A DNA stretch of 64,000 nt, taken from the NCBI RefSeq assembly GCF_000328475.2, contig NC_026500.1:186001-250000 (forward strand), in the 5' to 3' direction. How positions within the stretch are numbered: the first letter of the stretch is position 1; each line of letters begins with the position of its first letter. Positions 40,136 through 52,400 of this stretch are shown in pieces. The DNA is from Mycosarcoma maydis. Taxonomy: Eukaryota > Basidiomycota > Ustilaginomycetes > Ustilaginales. The translations under genes were made by a program, and so were the position numbers. The notes beneath the pieces were generated by a model. That model saw only the letters and a list, made by a program, of their open reading frames with translations. It was not told the DNA's origin and made no database searches.

Positions 40136-43100
40136 ATGTCTGACTCAAAGTCCGTATCCGACTGCGATGTCGAGAAGGACCAGATCCGCCAGACTCTGTC
40201 CGACCAGAGTCATGTTGACACCGTTGGCCCCTCGGCGGCGCCACGCGTCAGCATCAAGGTCCCCCGCACTCAGACCACCCGCTCCCACATTCCCATTGGC
40301 TTTCGCACATTAAGTATACAGGTCTACGACTCCCGAGGCGTTGAAGGTGCAAAGAGCAACGATCACCTCTCCGATTCCGACTTTTTCGGATCGCTCGACT
40401 TCCATACCGTCGATCCCGACGCGCTTGCTCAGAGGTTCAACGTGCTTCCCGAGTCCGGCCTCGACACCCCTGCCGCCACCCGCCGTCTCGAGCGCAACGG
40501 CAAGAACGTCCTCACTCAGAAGAAGAACAAGTATTGGCTCAAGCTCTTCCACTACACCTTCGGAGGCTTCTGCTCCATCCTCTGGATCGGTGTAATTATT
40601 TTCTTCATCTCCTGGAGGCCCCTCGGCAACCCTCCACAGGCTTACAACCTTGCTCTCGCCATCGTCGTCTTGATTGTTATCTTCTTCCAAGCCATCTTCA
40701 ATGCTTTTCAGGATTGGTCGACACAGAAGGTAATGAACTCGATCCTTCACCTCTTGCCCGAGAACGCCGTCGTCATCCGCGACGGAGAGCACAAGTCCAT
40801 CTCCGCTTCCGAACTTGTCGTCGGCGATGTATGCATCCTGTCCACAGGTAACAAGGTTCCTGCCGACATGCGAATCATCAAAGCCTCCGCCGACCTCAAG
40901 TTCGACCGATCCGTGCTCACTGGTGAGTCCGAAGAGATCCCTGGTACCGTCGAGCCCACCGAGACCAACTTCCTCGAAACCAAGAACATTGCTCTTCTCG
41001 GCACCCACATTTGCAACGGCAACGCCACTGGTATCGTTGTCCTCACCGGCCCGCGCACCGTCATGGGTCGCATCAACAAGCTTACCAATGACGACAAGGA
41101 GAAGCCAACCCAGCTGCAAAAAGAGATCTCGCGTTTCGTCTACATCATCATCGGCCTGACAGTCACGCTCGTCCTTATCATGCTTATCACCTGGCTCGCT
41201 TGGCTTCGAAAGGATCATCCAGGCTTCCTCAACACCGTCGGCATCTTGACAAACCTCATGAGTCTCGTCGTTGCCTTCATCCCCGAAGGTATGCCTGTCG
41301 CCGTCGCTCTGACCCTTTCGTTGATCGCACGTCGCATGCGTGATGTTCGGGTGCTGCCCAAGTCGCTCTCCACCGTTGAGACGCTCGGTTGTGTTAATGT
41401 CATCTGCTCGGACAAGACCGGAACTCTGACCGAGAACAAGATGTCGGTTAACTCGATCGGCTTTGTCGACAAAGAGTGCACCAGGATCGACATTTCTAGC
41501 ATCGATCAGCCAGCCGTCTTCGACGAACTGAATAAGGGGATGGCTCTTTGCAACGATGCTTTCTTTGACCCTTCAAGCGATGCCGTTCTGCCGTCGGAGC
41601 GTAGTGTTCAGGGCAATGCCACTGACGCCGCTGTTCTCCGCCTCTCAGCCTCGCTTCCTGGCTCTGAAGAGATCAAGGCTTCCTTCCGGCGTGTCTATGA
41701 TATTCCATTCAATTCGAAGAACAAGTTCATGCTCACCGTCATGCGAAGCAACAGCGACAAAGCCACCACCACTGCTGACGAAATGTTTGTCAAGGGTGCC
41801 CCTGATGTCCTCATGCCACGCATCTCGCACTTCTTTTCAGCTAGAGATGGTCAGACCAAGGTCTTTGATGACATGGCTCGTTCTCAGCTCGTAAGCAAGC
41901 AAGAGGCATGGTCTCGCCGCGGCGAGCGTGTCATCTTGCTCGCCAAGCGCCAATTCATCGCCTCTTCTAAGCCCGGGACAGGAGAGTACGAAGACGAGGT
42001 CGCTGCCGCCAGTCAAGAAGACCTTATTGTCATCGGTTTACTCGGTATCATGGATCCCCCTCGCTCTGATATCCGTCACACCGTCGCTGAATGCAGGAGG
42101 TCTGGATCTCGCTTCTTTATGGTCACTGGTGACTTCTCTCTTACTGCGGCTGCCATCGGCAAGATGGTCGGTATCTTCACTCACAATGGCGAGCCGGACT
42201 GCATTGCCAATTTTGATGTCAAGGGTCGATACGTCAGCGAACCACCCGCCCTCAACGAGAAGGCACTTAAGAAACAGAACGGGCCCAAGGACATCATCGA
42301 GGCCAGTTTGCTTGTCGAGGGCAAAGAGATTCCACAGATCACACAGCAGCAGTGGGACGTCGTCTGTCGCTACGAAGAGATTGTTTTCGCGCGTACCACA
42401 CCCGAGCAGAAGCTCAAGATCGTCAACGAGCTTCGAGACCGCGGCTGTGTTGTCGCCGTTACCGGTGACGGCGTCAACGATGCTCCCGCGCTCAAGGCGG
42501 CAGACGTCGGTATCGCCATGGTATCCGGCTCAGACGTTGCCATGGAGGCTGCTGACCTTGTTCTTATGGGCGACTTCAGCTCGATCATCCAAGCCATCAA
42601 GCTCGGTCGCCTTGTCTTCCAGAACTTGCAAAAGGTCATCTCGTACCTTCTGCCCGCGGGCAGTTGGTCCGAAGACTGGCCCGTCATCCTCAACGTCTTT
42701 TTCGGTGTTCCTCTTCCACTCAGCTCCTTCCTGATGATCATCATCTGCTGTTTTACAGACTTGGTCTGCTGCCTTACTCTCATCTTTGAAAAGGAGGAAT
42801 TCGACCTGCTCTCCCTGGCGCCAAGGAACCCCAGATCCGATCACCTGGTCAACAAGGCCATTTACGGACAGAGCTACCTGTTCATCGGTATGATGGAGAC
42901 GCTCACCGCGCACTCAATGTTCTTCCTCTACATTTGGAAGTACGCTAAGATCCCCGTCAAAGACATGTTCTTTGCCTTTGAAAAGTTCGGCGACGGCTTC
43001 CACGGCTACACGGCGGACGAGCTGAACCACTTCCTCGCTGTGGGACAGTGTGTATACTTTGTCACGCTCGTCATTCTCCAGTGGGGTAACTTGCTATCGG

Positions 43101-43375
43101 TCCGCAACAAGCGTCTCTCCATATTCCAGGCCGATCCCATCCGCAAGCAACGTCGCAACCCCTACCTCATCCTCGGCCCTCTTGCTGCGCTCGTCATCGC
43201 CATTTTCGTCACCGAGGTCAAAGGCATCCAGAACCTCTTTGGCACTGCTTCGATCCCCATCGAGTTCTGGCTCATCCCCGTTCCCCTCGCCATCGGCATC
43301 CTTGTCATGGATGAGCTCCGTAAGCTGCTTGTCCGCACTTTCCCTAACAGCATCATTGCTAAGATCGCCTGGTGA
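40136..43375 (+). CDS. ACU-type P-type ATPase (high-affinity K+/Na+ uptake, type IIC-like)
   Basis: A single exon of 1079 aa from ATG 40136 (MSDSKSVSD); the frame before it opens only at GTG. Order of motifs: cytosolic N-terminus, cation ATPase N domain (about 90-150), actuator TGES (262), membrane motif FIPEGMPVAVALTLSLIARR, phosphorylation site SDKTGT (Asp426), KGAPD nucleotide-binding loop, and hinge TGDGVNDAP (776). Six C-terminal helices follow (YLLPAGSWSEDWPVILNVFF and on). It resembles animal Na,K-ATPase alpha more than the fungal ENA sodium pumps, as do the ACU ATPases reported from Ustilago maydis, which take up K+ or Na+ at high affinity. No beta-subunit gene is nearby. Cation preference cannot be read from sequence. 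A pyrimidine-rich leader of about 1 kb precedes it. Confidence 0.88.
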   Translation: MSDSKSVSDCDVEKDQIRQTLSDQSHVDTVGPSAAPRVSIKVPRTQTTRSHIPIGFRTLSIQVYDSRGVEGAKSNDHLSDSDFFGSLDFHTVDPDALAQRFNVLPESGLDTPAATRRLERNGKNVLTQKKNKYWLKLFHYTFGGFCSILWIGVIIFFISWRPLGNPPQAYNLALAIVVLIVIFFQAIFNAFQDWSTQKVMNSILHLLPENAVVIRDGEHKSISASELVVGDVCILSTGNKVPADMRIIKASADLKFDRSVLTGESEEIPGTVEPTETNFLETKNIALLGTHICNGNATGIVVLTGPRTVMGRINKLTNDDKEKPTQLQKEISRFVYIIIGLTVTLVLIMLITWLAWLRKDHPGFLNTVGILTNLMSLVVAFIPEGMPVAVALTLSLIARRMRDVRVLPKSLSTVETLGCVNVICSDKTGTLTENKMSVNSIGFVDKECTRIDISSIDQPAVFDELNKGMALCNDAFFDPSSDAVLPSERSVQGNATDAAVLRLSASLPGSEEIKASFRRVYDIPFNSKNKFMLTVMRSNSDKATTTADEMFVKGAPDVLMPRISHFFSARDGQTKVFDDMARSQLVSKQEAWSRRGERVILLAKRQFIASSKPGTGEYEDEVAAASQEDLIVIGLLGIMDPPRSDIRHTVAECRRSGSRFFMVTGDFSLTAAAIGKMVGIFTHNGEPDCIANFDVKGRYVSEPPALNEKALKKQNGPKDIIEASLLVEGKEIPQITQQQWDVVCRYEEIVFARTTPEQKLKIVNELRDRGCVVAVTGDGVNDAPALKAADVGIAMVSGSDVAMEAADLVLMGDFSSIIQAIKLGRLVFQNLQKVISYLLPAGSWSEDWPVILNVFFGVPLPLSSFLMIIICCFTDLVCCLTLIFEKEEFDLLSLAPRNPRSDHLVNKAIYGQSYLFIGMMETLTAHSMFFLYIWKYAKIPVKDMFFAFEKFGDGFHGYTADELNHFLAVGQCVYFVTLVILQWGNLLSVRNKRLSIFQADPIRKQRRNPYLILGPLAALVIAIFVTEVKGIQNLFGTASIPIEFWLIPVPLAIGILVMDELRKLLVRTFPNSIIAKIAW

Positions 43376-44184
43376 GCTATTCGTCGGACGCTTCAAGTCG
43401 TGATCTATCAGACCGAATGATGCGACTGTAACTAACGTTAATTCACGAATAATACCCTCGCATTAAACATCATCGTATCTTTCTGTAACGAACTACGTGA
43501 GAGCTGTCGGGAGTAATCTGCGCAGAGACGGCCCGGTAGAGCTAGAAGTGGGTGGATTCCACTAGAAAACAGATCGTGCTGGGAAAAGCTGTCATGACCA
43601 AAATTTTCCGTTGCCGCCCACACGTTTCATTCCGAGTCGCTTCATGCCGTCGTAGAACGTGACCGTTACCAGCCATGTGTAAACCAAACAGCCAAGGCAC
43701 TAACGTTGACTTTCAAATGGTAACTAAGCGAAAAGAGAGCGATAGATGTTGTGAACGCATAATGACATTTGTAGCGAGGCGGGACTCTGGAAAAGGAGGG
43801 GAAACCGAGGGACAAGATATCGCTTTACAGGGAGGCTGGTCTATTCTACAAGAGGAACAAGACGTTAACAAAAAAATACGAAGAGGAAACGTGCTGACGA
43901 TGCGCGAGTAACAAAACATGCGGTTACATGACAAAGAGTGAAGATCATCACGACAATGGAGAGGGAAAGCCAGATGAGCGAGCAAGTGTAGAAACACCGC
44001 TACTTGGTCGGATTGACCAGTCTTCGAGATGGGGTGTTTGAACAACGTCAGAAAACGCTTGAAGCGTGGAAGGTTGCTGAGCAGTGCGTCCGAACGAGAT
44101 GTGAACAGAAAGAAAGTGTCCATAAGAGAAGAAAGCATGAGAGCATCTAAAGAAGAACGAGGCTAGCGTAGCAGAGCGAGCCGC
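43376..44184. other. Spacer between convergent ATPase and GH79 genes
   Basis: 3' regions of both genes. ATTCACGAATAAT occurs near 43.44 kb. No RNA gene or coding region is seen. Confidence 0.5.
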
Positions 44185-46482
44185 TTAGAACGCTCGAGCA
44201 TCGTTGTAGCTGTGACTGTACTGGCTCTGTTCATACTGACTTTGCGCATGGCTTTGCACATGGCTTTGATATGGGCTTTGCAAGTACACTGGGTTTTGCT
44301 GCTGATGGAAATAATACTGTTGCATCTGCGGGGTTGACCTCTGGCTCGCTGAAGGGCGAGGTTGATGACCTGCTGGTGCTGTCCAATCATACTCGGGCTG
44401 AACATTGGCGTAGCTTGTTGAAGGGTGTATTTGCTGACCATGGCTGACTGAAGTCATGGGACTGTCCCATTCTCGATGGCCTGGCGCCTTCTGGTAGGCA
44501 GGGAATGAGGCAAAGCTCTCTTCAGCAGAGTGACTTTCGAGCAAGGGGTGATCGTCGTGACGAGGGGGAGTCTTGAGAATAGCCGCAGCACGTGCCTTGC
44601 GTGCGTCCCTCTTCTTGCACGAGCGCACACAGCACCATACGAAGAGGCCGAGTAGGAGAATCAGCAAGGCACCGCAGCTGGCAGCAATGGCGATGATGGC
44701 AGTCATACTCAGAGGCATGTCGGACTTAAAGCCAGTGGTGGACTTGAAGGTAGGGGCGGGCTTGCCGCCGCTGCTGGTTCCAGTTCCAGTTCCGCTGCTG
44801 GTCGAGCCGAGACCTGGCGCAGCAATATTTTGGCAGTTCTGCGCTCCGACCGACTCTCGGCCAAGTCGAACCGTGCTGGCAACGACAATCTGACTATCGC
44901 GAACGGGAACTGTCAGGGTTCCGTCGGTGCCGACGGTCATAGTCCACTGGGTACCGTTGACGGTGCGGGGCTGCCCGGTGCCACTCTGCTCGTAGCTGAT
45001 ACCGTTCCACTGGACGTTGGAAGTCGAATCGACGCCATCAGCATAGAGAGTAGAAAGGTAGACGGTCTGGCCGGCGAGAGAGGGCAAGCTGAGGACAAAG
45101 TTCTGGTAACTTGGATAGCTGCTGGACGAGTAGTAGAGCTGGGTGTTGATCATGACGACCGAGGTCAAGGTGTTAGCTCGGTAGACACCGTAGGCGCCAA
45201 GGCGGTTGCTGTACGATGAGGGTTGATTGCTGAGCGGGATGGGTGCAACCTGGGAATTGCAGGTGGGACCAATGATCTGGGCCCAAGCAGCCCAGGCATA
45301 ATAGGTGGGTCGAACGTGAGGTCCCTTGCCACCCATGTAGTTGGTCTGCCATGGCGCAGCTTGGGAGTATTGAGTCATGTGCATCTGGACACTGTCGACC
45401 TTGATGCTAGCGGCATAAAAGAAGAAGTTGAGGGTCCAAAGAGCGTTTCCAAAGGTCTCGCTGATACCTGGAAGACCATTGGGACCAACGCTGCCCATCT
45501 CTCTGAGATAGTAGGGCTTTCCGGTGACGATGGCTTGACCGACCTGGTTTGCCCATTCGCGGAACTGGTTGGCGGTGTTGGAAAGATCGAGAAGGTAGGA
45601 TAGGGTAAGATTGAAAGGCGAGACGTTGATGTAGTAGAAGTAGTCATGCTGATTCCAACCAGCGACGTAGATGCCGTTGTCAGCAGCGACACCCTGAGAG
45701 TTGCCGACCAAGTTGGCGATGCGGAACGGTTGACCGTTCTTGGACGCGGTGGTGGCGGTAGCAGCGACTTCGAAAAAGTCGGAATTGACGTTCCTCTGCT
45801 TCAAGGTCTGTTGGTAGATGGCCTCGGCACGAGAGGCCCATTCGTTACCGAATTGAGTAGGGGTCCAATCGGGAGAGCGGTAGCCAAGGTCAATGTAAAG
45901 ATCGGGTTCGTTACCGATTTCGAGACTGAAGAGCTTGGCGCCGTTGTCGTCGGTGCCGATGTTGTCGAAAGCGGCACTTGCTTGCTCGACGATGCGCTGA
46001 AGCGCATCAGATCCCTGGTAAGCGAGATTGAGACCATAGGTAATGGGCGTGCCCTTGGGAAAGTAGTTCATGACTTTGAAGTAGTTGTCGCCGAAGAGAT
46101 AATAATCCGAGGGTCTTGCGTTGCCCTGACCAGAGGCGCTTGGGTTTGGCTGAAGGGCGTAGGCTGTCACTGACTGATCATAGAGCATAGTGTCGCCGGC
46201 ATTGCCGCCAATACGGATGTGTGGGGGGGCACCGGTGTAGTTTGCGAGGTTGGAGAGCAGGTTGAAAGTGAGTTGATTGGCAGAGGTAGTTCCAGTGTAT
46301 ACGAAGAGATCGGATGGCTCGATACCGAAGCCGGCATAGGATGGGCTGATGGCGTTGGATACGGTGGAGCCTGCACTTGCAATACTGCGTGCAGGAGTGA
46401 GGGTGACATCGGCCAAGGCTGCAGGGGCCAGTAAGAGCGCCGAGACGAGGGAGGCGACAAGCGCCGGTGTAAAGGATCGCAT
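44185..46482 (-). CDS. Membrane-anchored GH79-family glycosidase (beta-glucuronidase-like)
   Basis: ATG 46482 (MRSFTPALVAS) gives 765 aa; an upstream TTG extension is rejected. The signal peptide runs to about residue 25 (LLLAPAALA). A TIM-barrel catalytic domain carries the acid/base Glu192 in LEIGNEPD and the likely nucleophile Glu328 in LREMGSVG. A beta-sandwich of the Glyco_hydro_79C type follows (about 420-545), then a Ser/Gly/Thr linker, a single membrane helix near 593-620 (IIAIAASCGALLILLLGLFV) and a cytosolic tail of about 145 residues rich in Gln, Ser, Tyr and His. Fungal GH79 enzymes remove glucuronic acid from arabinogalactan side chains; here the enzyme would be tethered at the cell surface. 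Exact substrate unknown. Confidence 0.85.
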   Translation of the reverse strand: MRSFTPALVASLVSALLLAPAALADVTLTPARSIASAGSTVSNAISPSYAGFGIEPSDLFVYTGTTSANQLTFNLLSNLANYTGAPPHIRIGGNAGDTMLYDQSVTAYALQPNPSASGQGNARPSDYYLFGDNYFKVMNYFPKGTPITYGLNLAYQGSDALQRIVEQASAAFDNIGTDDNGAKLFSLEIGNEPDLYIDLGYRSPDWTPTQFGNEWASRAEAIYQQTLKQRNVNSDFFEVAATATTASKNGQPFRIANLVGNSQGVAADNGIYVAGWNQHDYFYYINVSPFNLTLSYLLDLSNTANQFREWANQVGQAIVTGKPYYLREMGSVGPNGLPGISETFGNALWTLNFFFYAASIKVDSVQMHMTQYSQAAPWQTNYMGGKGPHVRPTYYAWAAWAQIIGPTCNSQVAPIPLSNQPSSYSNRLGAYGVYRANTLTSVVMINTQLYYSSSSYPSYQNFVLSLPSLAGQTVYLSTLYADGVDSTSNVQWNGISYEQSGTGQPRTVNGTQWTMTVGTDGTLTVPVRDSQIVVASTVRLGRESVGAQNCQNIAAPGLGSTSSGTGTGTSSGGKPAPTFKSTTGFKSDMPLSMTAIIAIAASCGALLILLLGLFVWCCVRSCKKRDARKARAAAILKTPPRHDDHPLLESHSAEESFASFPAYQKAPGHREWDSPMTSVSHGQQIHPSTSYANVQPEYDWTAPAGHQPRPSASQRSTPQMQQYYFHQQQNPVYLQSPYQSHVQSHAQSQYEQSQYSHSYNDARAF

Positions 46483-49400
46483 GTCACGAATCGTGATGGG
46501 CAAGATGGAAAAGGAGCGTGGATGTCGTCGTCGAGCTCGAGCTTGGATGGAAGGGCTGGAACGAAGAGGAAGCTTGCCAGAGAGATACGAACAGAGAGGG
46601 CTAATCGAGAAGGCTTGCGGCAGCAGCCGATGTGTGAGCTTAAGGCGATCTGATATAGATGGTGGAGATGGTGAAGTGTCTATCGAAGGAGGTAAACTGG
46701 TTTTGATGTCAATCAGGAGTATGATGGTCGTAAAGCGGTAGAGCGGCGAAAGCAGATTGTCAATTGAGTGTCAACTGTCAACAACAATCCCTCGTTGAAT
46801 AGGAGCGGAAGAGCTTGTCCGAGATCTGCTGTGGAACCAAAAGCAAGGCTGGGGAGTGAGAGGGAGATATGTACTTGCAGTTACTGCAGTACGGTAGAGT
46901 ATATTCTGGCATTCTGAAGCTGCAGAGTAAAGCACAGCCAAACGGGCGCGAAGACGAGAAGGACAAGGACGCCGTCGCTTAAAGTCCGGGGAGGCGGAAC
47001 GACGAGAGCGTAAAATCCACAAGAGAGAACAAGTGGCCGAGAAGCTAGAGCCTTGCGTAACGTGCTGCATCGATTAGCATCTATGTCTCGAGCTGAGCTT
47101 CGCATGGCAGTAAACTCAGACTGTGAGAAGATCGCTTGCCTAGTGGTGAAGGCTATCTCTGTCAGACACCAGAATGAAGACCAAGTCAACGTAAATATTT
47201 TATTAATATAATCATAGCAAAAGATTTCGAAACTTTGATTCTACGAGACACGGTCTAGAGGTTTGGTGCATGCAGCTTGCCTTTTCAGTACTAACACTAG
47301 CCGTCAAATTTCGCACAGCCCTCGTGACTTTTTGGGGCTACATCGCTTCGCTGACCCATCCTTTTCACTCTTCATCGAGCAGAAGGAGGGGAAGTATAAA
47401 AGCAACAACATGCCAAGAGTCTTGTCTTGAATTTCTCCAACAACTGTGGTCACGATCATCGCAGAACTGTAGCCGGAAGGGGAAGGGAAATCGAAAAAGT
47501 GGAGGCTCCACGAGGCGCAGTAGGAATCCAAAAAAGGGGGTCCGTCCAGCAGCGGAGCAGCATCAAGACAGAAAACGGGGAGGAGCAAAAAAAGAGGGGG
47601 AAAGGGGGAAAAGACGAGGTAAGCAAACGTCGACTGTGTCGTCAGCGGCGGAAAACAAGGTTGGGTGCGAAATGCAACGGGTGCGTGCGCAGTCATCTCG
47701 CGATTCACGATTCACGATTCACGATTCACGATTCACAATTCGGGCTGCGATGATGACGGGAAAACTCGTGACTCGTGACTGTGACGGGTTGCGCCAAATT
47801 CAAAAGTAGAAGGTTTTCCAACACCAGCCACTCTAGAAGCTGAGAAGCGAAGACGACTGCAGGGCCCTGAGGCAGCACGCAGGGACGGCAGGGACGGCCG
47901 ACGCTGTCAATTTGCCGAGTTGCAGTCAACCAATATTTTTACGGGTGCCGCAGGCCGAACAAAAGCCACTCGTGACTAGCAAAAACTCTGTACCAGGAAC
48001 AGAGTGAGAGACAATTACCGCTTCTTGACGCAAAATAAAATTCCTCGGTTAATCAAATATTCACTATTCGTGAATGTTTCCGATTTCTTACGTATCAAAC
48101 CAAGAGTTCGAAAAAAAAAAAAACACTACAAATTTTGCCTTTGCTTTCCTTTTGCGGACCCGAGAAGGGCTCGCCGCTTTTCAACAACAATCACATCGTA
48201 TCGTCAATCGTCAATCGTCAATCTTCAATCACGAATCGTGAAGGTCGGTGACATGTCCAAAAACGATGGAACTCCGGCATCTTATTTTATTTCCAGCCTC
48301 ACGTGTCACCATTCACATTCGCGATTGTGTGCGCTCACGACTGGCTCGGAATGGAGAGTCTACCTAGCTTTGTTGCAATTTCTCGGGACGCTCAGCTGAC
48401 ACCGAGATATCTCAGCTAAGTTAGTCACAAACAAAGCGCGTGAAGCGGCAAGTGTCGTGAGTCTACTGTTCCGCTCGTTCGTGCGTGCATTCCATGATTG
48501 GTACCATGTCGTTTCGATGTTGATTCGAGAGAAACACGAGAACTGCCAAGACCTCTAGTCTGTTGCTATAGCTGACGTGCACTGGCAAAACGGGAGCTGG
48601 TGGTGTGGCTGAGAGAGCACTGAAAAAATGCCGCGGACTTGAGACTTGATCGACCGATCCTGTCGTAGGCGTTTTCCGTTGGTGTTACTGTAATTCTCAT
48701 AAGCCTTGTTGATCAACAATCGTGATACAAGAGTGAATCAAGAATGCGTCAAGTTAACACTGTCATGTAAACAATGAATCACGAATCAAGCACGAAGAAT
48801 GCACAGCGCCGCCTGCGTCGGATCTGCCCTGCCGCGCCGAGTCCAAAGTAACGTAACAGTCAGTGGCATGCGCTTCCGCTTTGGCTCGGCAATCACGAAT
48901 CACGAATGAAAAAACACGCAACTAGTTACTTAGTCGCGTCTTGTCCTTGTCCTTCCTGAAATGTTACTGTCAGCGCATCTCTGTCGCCGAGCGCGTCATC
49001 AATTGAGGCAATGCTTACTTGCTCTCGCGAGCCACAGAGCGTGTTGTGTTTTGGTGCTCCAAGGTAATGCAGACCGCTTCTTTAAGCTCGTCCCAAGTCT
49101 GCGGCTCAAGTCCGAGCCGCAGGCACGCACTATGGCCTGCTTCCAGAATGTATTTTCAGTTGCGCCCTTTGCAGAAGAGAATAATGTCGATTAAATCACG
49201 TGAACGGCACCTGTCCAGCACCGCAATATGACCGTAGGTGGGCTTGCACGTAACGTGTTCTTGCTCACAAACCTACGAAATAAAAACACACAACAGATCA
49301 ACTACACGACACCTCTCTTTGACCTGCTCACCTTCCGCCTGTAGCCTCTTTAGGCTTGGGTCGGTGTATGAAATTTATTAATCACACACACATTCGGGTG

Positions 49401-52400
49401 GCCTTACGTATCAAATACTGCTTTGGAGCCCACCTCACGTCAAATCTGCGTTTCGGTTAACTTACAGTAGGTACGATACTTTGCATTCATGCTTCTGTCA
49501 AAAAGAAAGCCTTCCATTGCAGAGTGGCCACCATCCGTGATTGGCTCGCCTCTGTGTATTTTGTAACATGGACGATTCGTCTTGCACGTATCGTCGCTTG
49601 GCACCAAACGCAGCCTTTCTTTTTGTCTTCTCTCGCCGTCAGTCGCACGATCGACTGCATTCGCGCATTTTGAGTTGGCTTGTCATCCTATTGTGAAACT
49701 CCAGCGCTGTAAACGGTGTAGCGCCCACTTAGATGCCAAGCGATTCGGACGCATGTTCGAGGAAGCTACTGTACTTTACGTTCCAGAAAAACGCGTCTCG
49801 GGCTACTGCGAGCCTTGGATTATCCTTGATCGTCCCAAGTATAAACTTTGCCTGCTCCACCATCGCATTCTGCCTATGTTTACAGCTGTATGTATAAACA
49901 TGCCCAACAAGTCCATCACCATCCTAGAGACGCTGCCTTGGAACTCCCCAAAAATCAATGCGTGTTGTCGCTGGTCTTGAACACAAGTTTCCATTCGACG
50001 CGCCATCATGGTCGACTCACGAGACTTGCTTCTCGTTCACCTCCTCCTCGAGAAGACATTGTGTAGATTGTACAGACTCCCACCAATTTTTCTGTCTCGG
50101 ACCATTGCCGTCACAACTTAACAGTTTTGCGCAACACCGGCGTCACGCAGCATCAACTCGTGACTTCCGTCCCGTCGTGCGTATCGTACATGTCGTGTGT
50201 GACCTTCTCGGATGTCAGATTGATCGACCCGAGCGCAGCACGCCACCAAGCCACCTTTTCCGCCCTGACCCCGGAATTCCGACTTGAAAATCTGACTGCT
50301 GTCTTAGTTGTCAATAAAATTTACGATTCTAACTTGACACTACTATACGCTACCTTATCGTGTAAGTTAGTAGTTATTCGTGATTTAAAAGCCCAAGATT
50401 TTGGCTTCGCTGCCGATCCCGATGTCTTGTCGCCGGTCATGGTTGTCCGACTTATCCGAAGCTTTTGCCGTCTCATTCATCCTCTTACTGTGCTTCGATG
50501 AAACCACCGTCTGTTTCCGAACGCTGACGTTCCAAAATTGGCATGCACAGCCCAGGCATCATCGCGAGATATCTAAGGCACGCCACGAGCCGTTGCAGGG
50601 GCACTCCATTCACGTGGCTTAGTTGTTCGTATCTTCTCCGTTCTCCAGGCGATCAGCACTCCAAGCGTCTGGCGTCGTGAAATTCTAAGCTGCGCTTGCT
50701 GTCGCAGGCTGGTCAGCCAACCCAACCCCGCCACGGCATTCTTCCCATCCATGTGAGCCTGCAGAGAAGACATCATCCACCTCTGTGTGCGGACTGATTC
50801 ACCTTGACACGTATCATTGAAAGAAGAACGGATCTTTCACAAACCCAGCCGCGCCCGCTTCGCTTGGGAGCCAGCTGCTTATTCGACCGGCCTAAGGCCA
50901 GACAGTCTTGCCAACAGAGCTCGCAAAAACGCAACGATCAACGTTATCATGAACCGTGATCAAATATCTTGTCACACAACTACCGTTTCATACAAGCATG
51001 TGTGAAATAGAGCGCAAGTCGAGGTGGAGCAAGAGTAAATTCGAGTTGCAAAGCACATGATGTCGGTCGATCTCGTAGCCATAACTCACAAAGCGACTCG
51101 ATTCATTCCGACCAATTAAGACATGCTGGAGCTCGACAACCTTGCTGTTGTCTTGTCGGCGTGGACGGCACGCCAGGAGTCGTAGTCGGCGCCAAAGCCA
51201 CTGAAAGCCCTGAGCGAATTCCTCAGTTTCGGAACAGTCAGAGCTACCAGGCTATACACCTATAAGCTTCTTTTAATATAGCCAGGTGGGAAAGTCTTGA
51301 GAGGCAAGACCAGCCGATGCGAAGTGAGAGAGAGGAGGGGTCGATTTTGTTCGAAGCCATAATGAAGCTGGTGATGGCTAGCTCATGTGAAAAGAAGCAC
51401 GACAATGAAGCCGTGGAGCTCTGCCGATACTTCGAAGCTAGGACTGTTGATGAAAAGAGGTAATCTGAACGAACATAGCGCAAGATTGAATGGCCATAGC
51501 CGTAAAGTACGACAAGAATGCTCACTTGCGCGACCTGATAACTTTTGGACCCTGAGCAGGCTGCACTGAGCCACCCAGGGCTACTCTTGCTGCTTACGTT
51601 GCACAGATACTGCCGCGAATACTGCCGCAGAGTCTGCAACCTTGCCACGATAGCGGCTGACTGGCCTGACTGTAATCTTACTATGTGAAAGCTGCTACGA
51701 AAGCTGAGGAGGGTCGAGCTTGTGCAGACCGGCGGTAGTTAATAGACATGAGCATCTATATAAGTGACCCTAACACTCTCCGTGTCTTGATGCTTTCTCT
51801 GTTTGACAGCTTCTACCCACTCTACCACCACCGACTCATGCTTGACGTCACCAACTTTCTATCAACTTCTGATCAACGTCGTTTCGGCACCAAGCTTGCA
51901 GATTCAGCACAGACTTGGAGAGCCCTGGGTCGCCCTGCTGGACACGCAGATGCGTATATGTTCATGATTGAGCGCATATTGCAAGGGTTTCTTGATAGAA
52001 GTGCTGGGCCGTCGCCGTTCAATTCGGGAGCTTATTCGCAGCATAGACAGCCGTCTAGTTGTTCGTGACTCGCAAACTGAGGGGACCATACATGATTCGT
52101 GGATGCGCCCTTCAAGCGTAACAGTTGACGCTTGCTTGTGCTCAAGCCGCTGTGACCATAGCCCGTTAAGAGCTAAACTTACATATGTATTCATAAGCGC
52201 ATACTTATTCTGTCAGCTCCTTGATCTACCGCATCTTTCACAACAGCTCTCTGACGCGGACTCGCGACTTGTTTCTTGTCACCTTGTTAGAATGTCTGCG
52301 ATTGGCGTTCAATCCCGTTGTTTGCAGTCACTTCATCCACCTCCGACCCCCCACCTCCGCTCGGAGAACACGAGTGACCGGACAGGAGCGAGTACCCAGT

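Noticed and set aside
40310..41218. 302-codon minus-strand frame opposite the ATPase
   Set aside because: Antisense shadow with Asp/Glu-rich composition caused by the sense codons.
49582..50622. Several 70-130 codon plus-strand frames
   Set aside because: No recognisable domain; lie in the gene-poor, motif-rich region next to transposon remains.
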